A stretch of DNA of 64,000 nt from Alkalibacillus filiformis (GTDB lineage Bacteria > Bacillota > Bacilli > Bacillales > Alkalibacillaceae). Made by a program: the position numbers and the translations under genes. The notes beneath the pieces are model-generated. The model worked only from the letters and a program-made list of their open reading frames with translations. It made no database searches and had not been told where the DNA came from. The stretch covers positions 682,001 through 746,000 of the forward strand of contig NZ_JAUSUP010000001.1 in NCBI RefSeq assembly GCF_030814115.1, read 5' to 3'. Below, piece after piece: positions 26,591-35,470 of the stretch; the stretch's first letter is position 1, and each line of letters begins with the position of its first letter.

Positions 26591-27097
26591 TTACTTCTTC
26601 TTCACACGGAATAATGGTTGTCCGTACTCGACTAATTCACCATTGTCTACAAGCATTTCAACAATTTCACCTTTCGTTTCAGCTTCAATCTCATTAAAGA
26701 GTTTCATCGCTTCAACGATACAAACGACTGTACTAGCATCAACATTGTCTCCAACTTGTACGTACGGATCATCTTCTGGTGATGGTGACTCATAAAACGT
26801 ACCAACCATTGGTGATACAATTTCATGGTCATAATCTACTGTACCTGCAGTCGCTTCTTCCTTTGGCTCTTCTTTTGGCTGTACTTCTTCTTGCTTTGTT
26901 TCTACTGGTTTTGCCTCTGCTTGTGGTTCTGGTTTAGTTTCTACAGCAGGTGCAACTTGTGGTGCAGCTACCTGAACAACTTCTCCGTTTTCTTTTTTCA
27001 TGGATACTTTTGTTCCATTAGCTTCATAAGAAAAATCGGAAATGGATGATTCATCTACTAATTTAATAAGTTCACGAATTTCTTGTACTTTTAACAT
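26591..27097 (-). CDS. accB: Biotin carboxyl carrier protein of acetyl-CoA carboxylase
   Basis: 168 residues from the ATG at 27097 ([17 protein letters not shown]), the usual N terminus; an ATG four codons upstream is less likely. An N-terminal helical part, then a Pro/Ala/Glu/Lys-rich flexible linker (about 50-90), then the C-terminal biotinyl domain with the biotin lysine in the [12 protein letters not shown] motif. First gene of accB-accC-yqhY. Confidence 0.95.
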   Translation of the reverse strand: MLKVQEIRELIKLVDESSISDFSYEANGTKVSMKKENGEVVQVAAPQVAPAVETKPEPQAEAKPVETKQEEVQPKEEPKEEATAGTVDYDHEIVSPMVGTFYESPSPEDDPYVQVGDNVDASTVVCIVEAMKLFNEIEAETKGEIVEMLVDNGELVEYGQPLFRVKKK

Positions 27098-27280
27098 TTT
27101 GATTAGCACTCCTTTTGAAATTAATAACAGGTACTAATAATTCCTATTAATATTGTACGATAAATGAATAGTAATCTTCAACTTAATATTTAAAGAACTA
27201 TTTAAATTACTTAGTCATTACTTGGTTCATACTTTGTATTTAGCTTACCAATAATTGAGAAAAAGTAAAGAATAATTATT

Positions 27281-27315
27281 AAAGCCTCCATACCTTAAAA
27301 GATATGGAGGCCTTG
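27281..27315 (-). terminator. Terminator of the spoIIIA operon
   Basis: GCCTCCATA (27284-27292) pairs with TATGGAGGC (27303-27311), directly after the spoIIIAH stop. The T-tract is short (TTTAATAATT), so strength is moderate. Confidence 0.7.
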
Positions 27316-27316
27316 A

Positions 27317-27916
27317 TTACGCTTCATCTTCTTGGATTCTTACAATTACTTCATAATCACCGAACTCATCACGCGCCATCTGCATGAGGTGGTTCGCATC
27401 TGTAGGTGATAAATCCGTTGTAATTACTGTAATGTTGACAACATCTTCATCGTGTCGAACTAGTACGTCACGGAACTCCTTCTCTTGCTGGATCATCTGC
27501 TCAAGAATTGATTCTTTTTGAGCGACCGTTTGTAACGCATACATTTCTTCCATAGCTTCATTTTTCTCTTCAGTAGTAGCAGATGCAGAAGCTACAATAG
27601 AAGACAGTTGCTCTCTCAATTCACTTCTTGCATCCTCAGTCTCTAAGCGAATTGTTGTAAATAACTCATCTGCTGATAACTCGTCCATAGATAAGTCAAC
27701 ACCTAAACCTGATGTTTCTCCTGCATCACCATCTTCAGTACCTTCTTCTGGTTCAGTTCCATCATCACCATCTAAGTTTTCCTCTGTCTGCTCTTCGTCT
27801 TGGTCAGGTATTAAAGCCACCTGCTCACCACCTGGAGACATCATATAATACACACTCAATACAATTAGTAAACTTAACATCGTAATTAACCAAACCGTTT
27901 GTTTTCTTAATACCAT
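27317..27916 (-). CDS. spoIIIAH: Stage III sporulation protein AH
   Basis: Mother-cell component of the SpoIIIA-SpoIIQ channel; its outer domain interacts with forespore SpoIIQ. 199 residues from the ATG at 27916, which has GGAGG 6 nt upstream. One membrane segment at about 8-27, an acidic low-complexity linker (about 38-75), a long helix and a C-terminal YscJ/FliF-like ring-building domain (ITTDLSPTDANHLMQMARDEFG). Overlaps the end of spoIIIAG. Terminal gene of the operon. Confidence 0.92.
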   Translation of the reverse strand: MVLRKQTVWLITMLSLLIVLSVYYMMSPGGEQVALIPDQDEEQTEENLDGDDGTEPEEGTEDGDAGETSGLGVDLSMDELSADELFTTIRLETEDARSELREQLSSIVASASATTEEKNEAMEEMYALQTVAQKESILEQMIQQEKEFRDVLVRHDEDVVNITVITTDLSPTDANHLMQMARDEFGDYEVIVRIQEDEA

Positions 27917-27917
27917 A

Positions 27918-28541
27918 TTATTCCTCCTCACCTTTTGGCATCACAGCTATGCGATGTGTTGATACATCTAATAATCTTGATACTGAATCAATTACCATCT
28001 GCTTAACCTGAATTTGATCGACCCCCTCCGCAACTATTAATACTCCTCGAACAGCAGGGCTTTCCGTTTGTATTAATAACGGTTGTTCACTGTTGTTGTC
28101 TCGGTAAAGAACGGTTTGCTCTTCGATTGTTTCATCTTCTACCTGTCTAGTACCTCCACTTTGATCGGTTTCATCGGTCGATTGGTAACCTGTAATCGTA
28201 TTTTTTTCATAGACATGTAGAGAAGATGAGTCAAGCTGTAAAGTAACGTCTACGTTCGATACACCATAGATCGCTTCGAGCGCTCTAGCTAATTCATCTT
28301 GCATCGCTTCTTGTATACTAGTAATATCATGATCCCCTGCTGAGGCTTGTTCACTATCTCCATTTCCTAAAAACACTTCTTGCTCTTCATCAAATGAAGG
28401 TTCTTGCTCATCAGTTTGTCCAGTAAAAATATTAGAAACAATTAGAAACATAAGACCAACTAATCCTATAACTAAAATATAAGAACGTTTAGTAGGTCGG
28501 TCTGTGTCATCTTTTAATCGAAATAATGACTTTAAATTCAT
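27918..28541 (-). CDS. spoIIIAG: Stage III sporulation protein AG
   Basis: Ring-forming membrane protein of the mother cell-forespore channel. 207 residues: a cytoplasmic start, one membrane segment (about 20-42), an acidic linker and a ring-building domain (about 75-205) with a beta-rich insertion (LHVYEKNTITGYQSTDET) and the end VKQMVIDSVSRLLDVSTHRIAVMPKG. ATG at 28541 behind AGGAGAG. Four bp from spoIIIAF. Confidence 0.92.
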   Translation of the reverse strand: MNLKSLFRLKDDTDRPTKRSYILVIGLVGLMFLIVSNIFTGQTDEQEPSFDEEQEVFLGNGDSEQASAGDHDITSIQEAMQDELARALEAIYGVSNVDVTLQLDSSSLHVYEKNTITGYQSTDETDQSGGTRQVEDETIEEQTVLYRDNNSEQPLLIQTESPAVRGVLIVAEGVDQIQVKQMVIDSVSRLLDVSTHRIAVMPKGEEE

Positions 28542-28545
28542 CTAG

Positions 28546-29139
28546 TTACTCTCCTTCCCACTCGATAATAATTGAGTCGACAGGTAAACCTAAGAAGGAG
28601 GAAATTGTCCGCTTGATTTGTTCTAAGTCCTCTCCATCTTCAGACTGTTCAGCAGGTATTTGAACGACTTCCACCTCCCGAACAACGTTCCCCTCTGTTA
28701 GATGAAACGTCACTTGTTCAATAATTTCATCTAATTCTTCACCATCATTTGAGTCATCTAATTGTACGAAAACATCTAGAATAGCTATATCATATTGTTG
28801 GACCAACTCCTCTTCTACAGAAGATTTAATACTTTGTTCTAGCTGTTCTAATATATATGCATCAGATGAGGCTTGTATTTCACTTTTTTTATTAGAAATT
28901 TCAATCTCCATTTCCTCTGGTGTAATAGAGAGCTCTGGTAATTCAAATTCTGACACAATCGTCTCTGGATTGATTTGAAACAAAGCTGATAATGGATGTA
29001 AAAATAATAGAAATATAATCATCCCAAAGACAACTTTAATTACTTTCTCATGGGAGGTTTTAGGAATTAGGAGAGATATAAGGGTTGCTAGAAAGATAAA
29101 TAGTACAATTTGTGAGATCCAATCTATTAAAAAGGACAT
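28546..29139 (-). CDS. spoIIIAF: Stage III sporulation protein AF
   Basis: 197 residues with two N-terminal membrane segments (about 6-24 and 34-52) and a soluble mother-cell-membrane domain ending IKRTISSFLGLPVDSIIIEW, as in SpoIIIAF. ATG at 29139 follows AAAGGAGGG. Unlike most of its operon partners it is separated from spoIIIAE by a 128-bp gap carrying a hairpin. Confidence 0.9.
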   Translation of the reverse strand: MSFLIDWISQIVLFIFLATLISLLIPKTSHEKVIKVVFGMIIFLLFLHPLSALFQINPETIVSEFELPELSITPEEMEIEISNKKSEIQASSDAYILEQLEQSIKSSVEEELVQQYDIAILDVFVQLDDSNDGEELDEIIEQVTFHLTEGNVVREVEVVQIPAEQSEDGEDLEQIKRTISSFLGLPVDSIIIEWEGE

Positions 29140-29267
29140 AATTTCCCTCCTTTACTACGACTAATAGAATTCGTATTACATTATATGAAGGGATTGTCCT
29201 TTTTTATTACGTATAAGTTAAGAAATATAAAAGCCTTGAAACTAATGGATTTCAAGGGGGTATACAA
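29140..29267 (-). other. 128-bp gap with hairpin inside the spoIIIA operon
   Basis: Between spoIIIAE and spoIIIAF lies a stem CCTTGAAA/TTTCAAGG (about 29233-29256) followed by CTTTTATATTTCTT on the minus strand, then a CATATAAT box and the spoIIIAF ribosome site. It could be an attenuator, an mRNA-processing site or an internal promoter region. No small gene was seen. Confidence 0.5.
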
Positions 29268-30446
29268 TTATCTAATCATTAAAGACATATTTCCGATAAT
29301 GACAAGCATGACTAAAGCGAAGAAGAACATGATCGAGACCATTAACAAAGCTAGCATGATATATAAGATGTGTTTTCCCATCCAGTCAATCATATTGACA
29401 ATAGGTCCATCGGCTACAGGTTGTAATAAAGCAGCTGATACGCGAAAAATCAAACCTAAAACAAGTACCTTTAAAACTGGAAACAGCGTAATGATTAAAA
29501 TAACAACAATCCCTGCTAAGCCAACACCGTTTTTTATTAATAGAGATGCGGATAACACGGTGTCTGTTGCTTCAGTGAACATTCTTCCAACTACCGGAAT
29601 GAAGTTGCTCGTCACAAACTTCGCAGCTCTTACCGCCACACCATCCGCCACTGCTGTGTTAGCACCTTGAAGCGACATCACAGTTAAGAAAATCGTTAAA
29701 AAACCACCCATTAATATAAAAGCCACTTGTCTTAACAAGTTTGCAAGTTGTGATACGTTATATTCTTCATTTATTTCGCTTGCGATGTGCAAAATAGCGG
29801 ACAAGAAAAATAACGGCACTATGATTGCAGAAACGAAGAAACCACTAACTTGGGTAAAGAATAAAATAAAAGGGTTAAAAAAGGCGACTGTTGCTATATT
29901 ACCGAAAGCTGCCATCACACTTAAAAATAAAGGGAGTAACGATAGCATAAAATGGCTCATCGCTTCTATTGCATCAACTGTATAGGTAACAGCTTGATGA
30001 AAACTAGCTACCGCAATTGTCATTAACACACCAAAAATGACAAGATAACTTACTTTAGCAACCGATTGATTCTCAAAAGAATGGATTAATACTTTAAGAA
30101 AGACACTTAACAAAGTTAAAAAGATCAACATCCCTAAAGTCTTTCCATTCACAACCCACTCATTTAAAAAAAAAGCTGTTATGCCACTTAACCAGTCTGA
30201 AGGTGAAAAGATAGAACCATCACTAATGATGTCTCGCCAACTATCAGTCTGGTCAAGAGGCATAAAGTCTCTATACTCATTTAATAAACCTTGCCACTGT
30301 CGTTCTAAGTCTTCGCTTTCGAATAATTCATTAAGCTCTTCTTGAAGTTGTTCATCTTCAGGAGTCTCTTCAGCATGTGTAATAGATCCATTCCAACCAA
30401 TTATAACGATCACAACAACTACGAAGGATATTATAAATTTATTCAT
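29268..30446 (-). CDS. spoIIIAE: Stage III sporulation protein AE
   Basis: Large polytopic component of the SpoIIIA channel, 392 residues, with an N-terminal signal-like segment (about 4-22), an extracytoplasmic stretch rich in Glu/Asp/Trp (EELNELFESEDLERQWQGLL) and seven or eight membrane segments. ATG at 30446 after AAGGAG. Size and order in the operon are normal. Confidence 0.92.
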   Translation of the reverse strand: MNKFIISFVVVVIVIIGWNGSITHAEETPEDEQLQEELNELFESEDLERQWQGLLNEYRDFMPLDQTDSWRDIISDGSIFSPSDWLSGITAFFLNEWVVNGKTLGMLIFLTLLSVFLKVLIHSFENQSVAKVSYLVIFGVLMTIAVASFHQAVTYTVDAIEAMSHFMLSLLPLFLSVMAAFGNIATVAFFNPFILFFTQVSGFFVSAIIVPLFFLSAILHIASEINEEYNVSQLANLLRQVAFILMGGFLTIFLTVMSLQGANTAVADGVAVRAAKFVTSNFIPVVGRMFTEATDTVLSASLLIKNGVGLAGIVVILIITLFPVLKVLVLGLIFRVSAALLQPVADGPIVNMIDWMGKHILYIMLALLMVSIMFFFALVMLVIIGNMSLMIR

Positions 30447-30465
30447 TTCACATCTCCTTCAAGGT

Positions 30466-30855
30466 CTATTGAGGGATAAATGATAGTAAGGTTTCTATAA
30501 CTGTGATAAATATAGGCAGAGCTATAAGTAATATAAACAACTTCCCTACAATTTCTACTTTTATAGCGATTGAAGCTAAATTTGCATCCCTTAACACTTG
30601 TGAGGCGAATTCTGTTATGTATGCCACACCAATAACTTTGAAGATGGTATCTAGATGAAGGAGTGAAACATTCATACGTGAAGTGACTTGCTGAAACACT
30701 GAGATTAACTCACCGATTTGAGTTAATATAAAGAAAAAAACTAATGTACCTGTTAATAACGTTAATAAGAACCCTATTGAATGGTTTTTCTCTCGTACAA
30801 CAACGATTAAGATTGCCGCAACTATAATAACGGATAGCATTTGGAGGAAAGGCAT
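30466..30855 (-). CDS. spoIIIAD: Stage III sporulation protein AD
   Basis: 129 residues with about four membrane segments (2-20, 27-47, about 70-90, 105-127). Family segments EKNHSIGFLLTLLTG and KVIGVAYITEFASQVLRDA are visible. Part of the SpoIIIA membrane complex. ATG at 30855; a weak AAAGGG site is upstream. Confidence 0.9.
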   Translation of the reverse strand: MPFLQMLSVIIVAAILIVVVREKNHSIGFLLTLLTGTLVFFFILTQIGELISVFQQVTSRMNVSLLHLDTIFKVIGVAYITEFASQVLRDANLASIAIKVEIVGKLFILLIALPIFITVIETLLSFIPQ

Positions 30856-30868
30856 ATTCTTCGACCCT

Positions 30869-31078
30869 TTACATTAACATTTGGAACATAAATACAGACC
30901 TAATTTGTGTAAATAATCGAGATAAGTAGTCAATTACGATTACTAAGACGATAATAAAACCTATTAACGTTACCCAATGTGCCATATCTTCTTTTCCCAT
31001 TTGCTTTAAAATAGTATGAAGCATAGCTATAATAATCCCGATACCAGCAACTTGAAATAATAAATATATATCGATCAT
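30869..31078 (-). CDS. spoIIIAC: Stage III sporulation protein AC
   Basis: 69-residue protein with two membrane hairpin segments (about 5-23 and 34-53) joined by KQMGKEDMAHW. The family is about 68 residues, so this is complete. ATG at 31078 after AAGGGGGCG. Confidence 0.9.
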   Translation of the reverse strand: MIDIYLLFQVAGIGIIIAMLHTILKQMGKEDMAHWVTLIGFIIVLVIVIDYLSRLFTQIRSVFMFQMLM

Positions 31079-31091
31079 AGGACTCGCCCCC

Positions 31092-31604
31092 TTAAATAAA
31101 AATTAAAACAAATAACAATCCTGATAGAACGCCCAATGTTCTAAACATTCCTGAAAACCGCTTCTCATCCTCTAACGCAGCTTCTAATTCATGCTGTAGA
31201 TGGACTTTCGCTAATTGAATCTGTTTCTGCTGCTGTTCAATATTATGCAGGCCTAATGATTGACCAAACTGTAATACAATCTCCCTCTCCTTAGCTTTCA
31301 TCGCTGTCTGACGCCATTGTTTACTAACAACGTCTTCCCATAAACTTTGTAAAGACGTATCTCCTATCATTAATTGTTCAGACAAATCATGAAATATATA
31401 TGAAACAGGGGCAGATAACTGTTTAGAAACATATGCAAGCACTCGGTAAATAGGCTCTTGTGCATACACAATTTCTGCTTCCATTATTTGGAGCGCTTGT
31501 AATAGTTCACGGATCTGCTTTGGCCTTTTAGTATAATTTCTAGCTATATCGATTCCGACCCACGTGCACGTGAACAGAATCATAATGGCTCCGATCCACT
31601 TCAT
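31092..31604 (-). CDS. spoIIIAB: Stage III sporulation protein AB
   Basis: 170 residues with an N-terminal membrane segment (about 3-18), a cytoplasmic domain (RPKQIRELLQALQIMEAEIVYAQEP) and a C-terminal membrane segment (about 153-170). ATG at 31604 with AGGGGAATG upstream. The first 65 nt overlap the 3' end of spoIIIAA in another frame. Confidence 0.9.
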   Translation of the reverse strand: MKWIGAIMILFTCTWVGIDIARNYTKRPKQIRELLQALQIMEAEIVYAQEPIYRVLAYVSKQLSAPVSYIFHDLSEQLMIGDTSLQSLWEDVVSKQWRQTAMKAKEREIVLQFGQSLGLHNIEQQQKQIQLAKVHLQHELEAALEDEKRFSGMFRTLGVLSGLLFVLIFI

Positions 31605-32532
31605 TTGTCATTCCCCTAACGTTTGTTGATAATTGTTCAAAGCGTTCGTTATACACACCAAGTACATGGCCTGGTTTCGGGTGAGGGCTTAAAACGATAT
31701 AGCGGTTAAATACTTCATCTGCTATTAACGGGGCTAGATTCGGTCTTCTTTTCATGTCATCAATTGAATAACCGTGTACACTACAAATGACTTGAACACC
31801 TGTATGAGTAGCTTCTAGTAAGCTAACGACATCCTCTTCCCTTCCGATCTCATCAACTGCTAATACTTCTGGAGACATTGAACGTACCATCATCATCATG
31901 CCTTCAGCTTTCGGGCAATCAGACATAACATCTGTTCGCTTCCCTACATCATGTTGCGGTACACCGTTATAAGAAGCAGCTATTTCTGACCGTTCATCGA
32001 CTAATGCGACTCTAGAAGGCTTTAAGTAAGTGGTTCCATCACTTAACGTCCTAATAATATCTCTGAGAATGGTTGTTTTCCCACTTTTCGGTGGGCCGAT
32101 AAGTAAGGTATTGTATAGCCTACCTTTTGCAATATGGGAGAGAAGGTGTTTAGCTGCTCCTTTTCTTTCCGATGCAACTCTTAAATTAAATGATGATACA
32201 TGTGTAACAGCTTTAACTTGTCCACCTTCAACAGCTACTTTTCCACTGATACCAATTCTATGACCACCTTGTATGGTGATATAACCATTTCTTAATTCCT
32301 CTTCTAAACGATACACGGAGTATTCACTGATCTTAGCTAATAACTTCGTCGCATCTGATCTTTCAAACGTATATTCCGGACAGATGACTTCACGATTGTG
32401 AAAAATCAATTGAGCTTGTCTTCCAACACGTAGTCTAATTTCTTCTAAATCTATTAACTGATCTGTATTAAATTTTCTCCCAATTATTTGTGATAATAGT
32501 TCAGGTAAGAACTTTAGTATTTTTTCATCCAA
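31540..32532 (-). CDS. spoIIIAA: Stage III sporulation protein AA (ATPase)
   Basis: Secretion-type ATPase that may power the SpoIIIA channel. 330 residues from a TTG at 32532, chosen because GGGAGG lies 8 nt upstream; a GTG nine codons earlier would put that site inside the gene. Walker A GPPKSGKTT, Walker B VLAVDEIG, and ALVDERSEIAASYNGVPQHDVG. Slightly longer than B. subtilis SpoIIIAA because of a C-terminal tail (NEVDRSHYDSVHVHVG) that runs 65 nt into spoIIIAB. Confidence 0.92.
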   Translation of the reverse strand: MDEKILKFLPELLSQIIGRKFNTDQLIDLEEIRLRVGRQAQLIFHNREVICPEYTFERSDATKLLAKISEYSVYRLEEELRNGYITIQGGHRIGISGKVAVEGGQVKAVTHVSSFNLRVASERKGAAKHLLSHIAKGRLYNTLLIGPPKSGKTTILRDIIRTLSDGTTYLKPSRVALVDERSEIAASYNGVPQHDVGKRTDVMSDCPKAEGMMMMVRSMSPEVLAVDEIGREEDVVSLLEATHTGVQVICSVHGYSIDDMKRRPNLAPLIADEVFNRYIVLSPHPKPGHVLGVYNERFEQLSTNVRGMTNEVDRSHYDSVHVHVGRNRYS

Positions 32533-32560
32533 CTTGAGTTCCTCCCTATGTTTTACCACT

Positions 32561-32591
32561 ACTATATGATTGAAAAAGATTTGATATGAAC
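32561..32591 (-). promoter_or_regulatory. Sigma-E promoter of the spoIIIA operon
   Basis: The minus strand reads TTCATATC, a 14-nt spacer and CATATAGT (32568-32561). This fits the mother-cell sigma-E pattern (-35 nnCATATT, -10 CATACAnT), 29 nt before the spoIIIAA start. Confidence 0.65.
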
Positions 32592-32616
32592 ATTAGCGAG
32601 AATAATTAGAGAACAT

Positions 32617-32651
32617 AAAAAAACCGACACTATTTAAAGTGTCGGTTTTTG
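32617..32651 (-). terminator. efp terminator
   Basis: A perfect stem AAAACCGACAC/GTGTCGGTTTT with 8-nt loop and T-run on the minus strand, just after the efp stop. Confidence 0.88.
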
Positions 32652-32665
32652 ATTCATATAAAAAT

Positions 32666-33223
32666 CTAAGCTCTTGATACGTATTTTCCTTCTGATGTGC
32701 TAACGACAAGGCGTTCACCTTTATTAATAAAGAATGGTACTTGAACAGTGTAGCCCGTTTCTAATGTTGCAGGCTTAGTTCCACCTGAAGCTGTGTCACC
32801 TTTAATGCCTGGTTCAGTTTCAACAACTTCTAACTCTACGTTGTTCGGTAACTCAATCCCTAAAGTATCACCATCATAAATTAAAACGTAAACTTGTAAG
32901 CCCTCAGTAAGGAAATTTAACTCAGTTTCAATCTTATTGTCTGGGATTTCAATTTGGTCAAATGTCTCTGTATCCATAAATGTACGGTTATCACCAGATT
33001 CATATAAGTACTGCATTTGACGACGTTCTAAGTGAGCCTTATTAACTTTCTCACCAGCACGGAATGTCTTTTCTTGAATGTTACCATTTTCTAAGTTTCG
33101 TAATTTTGAACGAACAAATGCTGAACCTTTTCCTGGTTTAACGTGTTGGAATTCGATTACTTGCCAAATAGAACCTTCTAATTCAATTGTTAAACCTGTT
33201 TTAAAATCGTTTACTGAAATCAT
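32666..33223 (-). CDS. efp: Translation elongation factor P
   Basis: Relieves ribosome stalling at polyproline. 185 residues in three beta-barrel domains. The modified-lysine loop is [10 protein letters not shown] with K32 at the tip, the form that carries 5-aminopentanol in Bacillus. The signature [15 protein letters not shown] is near the C terminus. ATG at 33223 after AGGAGG. Follows the M24 peptidase gene by 29 bp, as in Bacillus. Confidence 0.96.
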   Translation of the reverse strand: MISVNDFKTGLTIELEGSIWQVIEFQHVKPGKGSAFVRSKLRNLENGNIQEKTFRAGEKVNKAHLERRQMQYLYESGDNRTFMDTETFDQIEIPDNKIETELNFLTEGLQVYVLIYDGDTLGIELPNNVELEVVETEPGIKGDTASGGTKPATLETGYTVQVPFFINKGERLVVSTSEGKYVSRA

Positions 33224-33252
33224 ACTTAACTCCTCCTATATCCACAAAGCCT

Positions 33253-34314
33253 CTATAGCGTAATTAATTCTTTTGTTGAGAATGTTAAACGTTCATTACC
33301 GTTTTCGGTTACAACTGTATCATCTTCAATTCTACAACCACCTACATTTGGAACATAAATGCCTGGTTCAACTGTTACAACCATGCCTGGTTCTAAGACC
33401 TTGTCACTCTTGAATGATAATGATGGCCCCTCATGAACATCCATACCTAACCCATGGCCAGTGGAATGACCGAAATATTCACCATAACCTTGTGCTTTAA
33501 TATAATCTCTTGTTAAAGCATCTGCTTCTTTACCCGTAATTCCAGCTTTAATGCCATCCATTCCTTTTAACTGTGCTTGTAGGACGGTATCGTAAATCTC
33601 TTTTAATTCATCGCTAATTGGTCCAACAGCAAACGTTCTTGTCATATCAGAGCAATACCCTTTGTACAACGCACCGAAATCTAAAGTGACTAACTCACCT
33701 GATTGAATTTCTTTCTCAGAAGCAACACCATGTGGTAATGCTGAACGATAACCAGATGCAACGATGATATCAAAAGAAGAAGAAACAGCCCCTTGCTTAC
33801 GCATGAAAAATTCTAATTCATTCGAAACATCAATTTCTTTCACGCCTGGTTTAATAAATGTTTGGATATGTTCAAATGCTGCATCAGCAATTTCAGCCGC
33901 TTCTTTTAAAATTTTAATTTCTGCATCAGCTTTGACCAAACGTAATTGCTCAACCAAACCTTCAACAGGAATGAATTCACATTTTAATGCTTTTTCGTAT
34001 GTTTCATATGTTAAGTAAGTGACATGGTTCTTTTCAAAACCTAAACGTTTAACGCCTAGTTTGTCTACTTGATCGGCAACTTCTTGTTGAATTGGACCTT
34101 TGTGCTCAACAATCTCATAACCTTCTACTTGATCATTCGCTTGTACAGTATAACGAAAGTCCGTAATAAAAACTGCCTTCTCTTGAGTTAACAAAACAAC
34201 ACCAGCTGTACCTGTAAAACCTGTCATATAACGGCGGTTTTGTCCACTTGTAATTAACATACCATCAAGATCATGTTCTTGTAACTTCTCTCTTAAACGG
34301 CGGATTTTCTCCAT
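33253..34314 (-). CDS. M24 metallopeptidase, Xaa-Pro peptidase (YqhT)
   Basis: Aminopeptidase P/prolidase family enzyme that cuts at proline. 353 residues: a creatinase-like N-terminal domain (1-125) and a pita-bread catalytic domain with metal ligands in LDFGALYKGYCSDMTRT, GHSTGHGLGMDVHE, VVTVEPGIY and RIEDDTVV. Linked to efp downstream, a common pairing given that both concern proline-rich sequences. Two bp after aroQ. Choice between aminopeptidase P and prolidase is open. Confidence 0.9.
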   Translation of the reverse strand: MEKIRRLREKLQEHDLDGMLITSGQNRRYMTGFTGTAGVVLLTQEKAVFITDFRYTVQANDQVEGYEIVEHKGPIQQEVADQVDKLGVKRLGFEKNHVTYLTYETYEKALKCEFIPVEGLVEQLRLVKADAEIKILKEAAEIADAAFEHIQTFIKPGVKEIDVSNELEFFMRKQGAVSSSFDIIVASGYRSALPHGVASEKEIQSGELVTLDFGALYKGYCSDMTRTFAVGPISDELKEIYDTVLQAQLKGMDGIKAGITGKEADALTRDYIKAQGYGEYFGHSTGHGLGMDVHEGPSLSFKSDKVLEPGMVVTVEPGIYVPNVGGCRIEDDTVVTENGNERLTFSTKELITL

Positions 34315-34315
34315 T

Positions 34316-34762
34316 TTAACTCTCCCTTTCCTTTAAACTTTCGATTAAGGCAAATGCACCAATTATATAACTATTTGTACCAAAACCAACAACTTGTCCG
34401 GCTGCTACTGGAGCAATATATGAGTGGTGGCGAAAGGATTCCCGATTATGTATATTTGAAATATGAATCTCGATAACAGGGACATCAACTGCCTCTATTG
34501 CATCCCGAAGAGCTACACTTGTATGAGTGTATGCACCTGGATTTAAAAGAACCCCTTCATATTCTTCATTTGCCTTTTGAATCCAATCAATTAGTTCTCC
34601 TTCATGATTAGATTGAAAAGTGTCTAAGTGAAATGAAAAGGATTGGAGATATGCCCTTACTTCTTGCTCGACTTGTTGTAAAGACTTTTGCCCATACTGA
34701 TCCTTGTTTCGTTGGCCTAGCAAATTCAAATTTGGGCCATTTAGCAATAAGAGCTTTCTCAT
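34316..34762 (-). CDS. aroQ: Type II 3-dehydroquinate dehydratase
   Basis: Shikimate-pathway step 3. 148 residues from the ATG at 34762 (a TTG just before it is less likely). Family motifs: NGPNLNLLGQR with the active-site arginine, NPGAYTHTS and EIHISNIHNRESFRHHSY. The homologue is YqhS in B. subtilis at the same place. Confidence 0.95.
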   Translation of the reverse strand: MRKLLLLNGPNLNLLGQRNKDQYGQKSLQQVEQEVRAYLQSFSFHLDTFQSNHEGELIDWIQKANEEYEGVLLNPGAYTHTSVALRDAIEAVDVPVIEIHISNIHNRESFRHHSYIAPVAAGQVVGFGTNSYIIGAFALIESLKERES

Positions 34763-34810
34763 CAAGTCTCTCTCCTTTTCATTCTCATTCCACTTATCAG
34801 TTTATCATAT

Positions 34811-35287
34811 TTAGTTGTTTTGTGACACTTTTCTCATAACTCTTTGGTCATGATGTTCATATGAGATGGTATAACCAATAAACACGCCATATAGAATAAA
34901 TTGACTCATCGTTGTTGCGATTGTGTCCATGTTTAATGAAAACAAGTCAGGTACATAAGAGAATAGTGGATTGAGCAATCCGAATACAATAAACCACAAT
35001 GCAATTCCATAAACTAGACCTGGCATCATCCCACGAAGCTTTTTAAATAATAAGTAATAAATAAGGGCAGGAATAATACCAATAAACCCTGTAATAACAA
35101 TACTTATTGATTCAGCAATCCAACCTGTCGTCCATTCACCATCAAAAAAGGAGCGAAAAATAAACGATGCATGGGACACATCAGAGAATGATAAAAAATA
35201 AGCCATTGATCCAACCATCGCAAACAAAATCCCACCTACTAATCCTGCAAATAAACCTTTCTTAAAAACGGAAGATTCTTTTTCCAT
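34811..35287 (-). CDS. yqhR: YqhR family membrane protein
   Basis: 158 residues from the ATG at 35287, with AGAGG 8 nt upstream. Four membrane segments (about 10-30, 55-80, 90-110, 130-150). Matches the YqhR family by position between aroQ and yqhP and by its KKGLFAGLVGGILF start. Function unknown. Confidence 0.8.
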   Translation of the reverse strand: MEKESSVFKKGLFAGLVGGILFAMVGSMAYFLSFSDVSHASFIFRSFFDGEWTTGWIAESISIVITGFIGIIPALIYYLLFKKLRGMMPGLVYGIALWFIVFGLLNPLFSYVPDLFSLNMDTIATTMSQFILYGVFIGYTISYEHHDQRVMRKVSQNN

Positions 35288-35470
35288 AATAGACACCTCT
35301 TTTCACATATAGTTTGTACGAACACAACTTTTTCATTCGATTTGCTTTACTTAATAATCATAATTTAATGTCAAATGGGTGAGTATAAATGTAGTTAGAC
35401 GTGGTATAATATAACTAGAATAGTGTTTAACTAGAACGGTATTAAATCTATTGAATGAAAGGAGGATTAT

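Noticed and set aside
29185-29670. 161-codon plus-strand frame opposite spoIIIAE
   Set aside because: Most of it is the complement of the well-recognised spoIIIAE gene; lysine- and isoleucine-rich composition fits a shadow frame.
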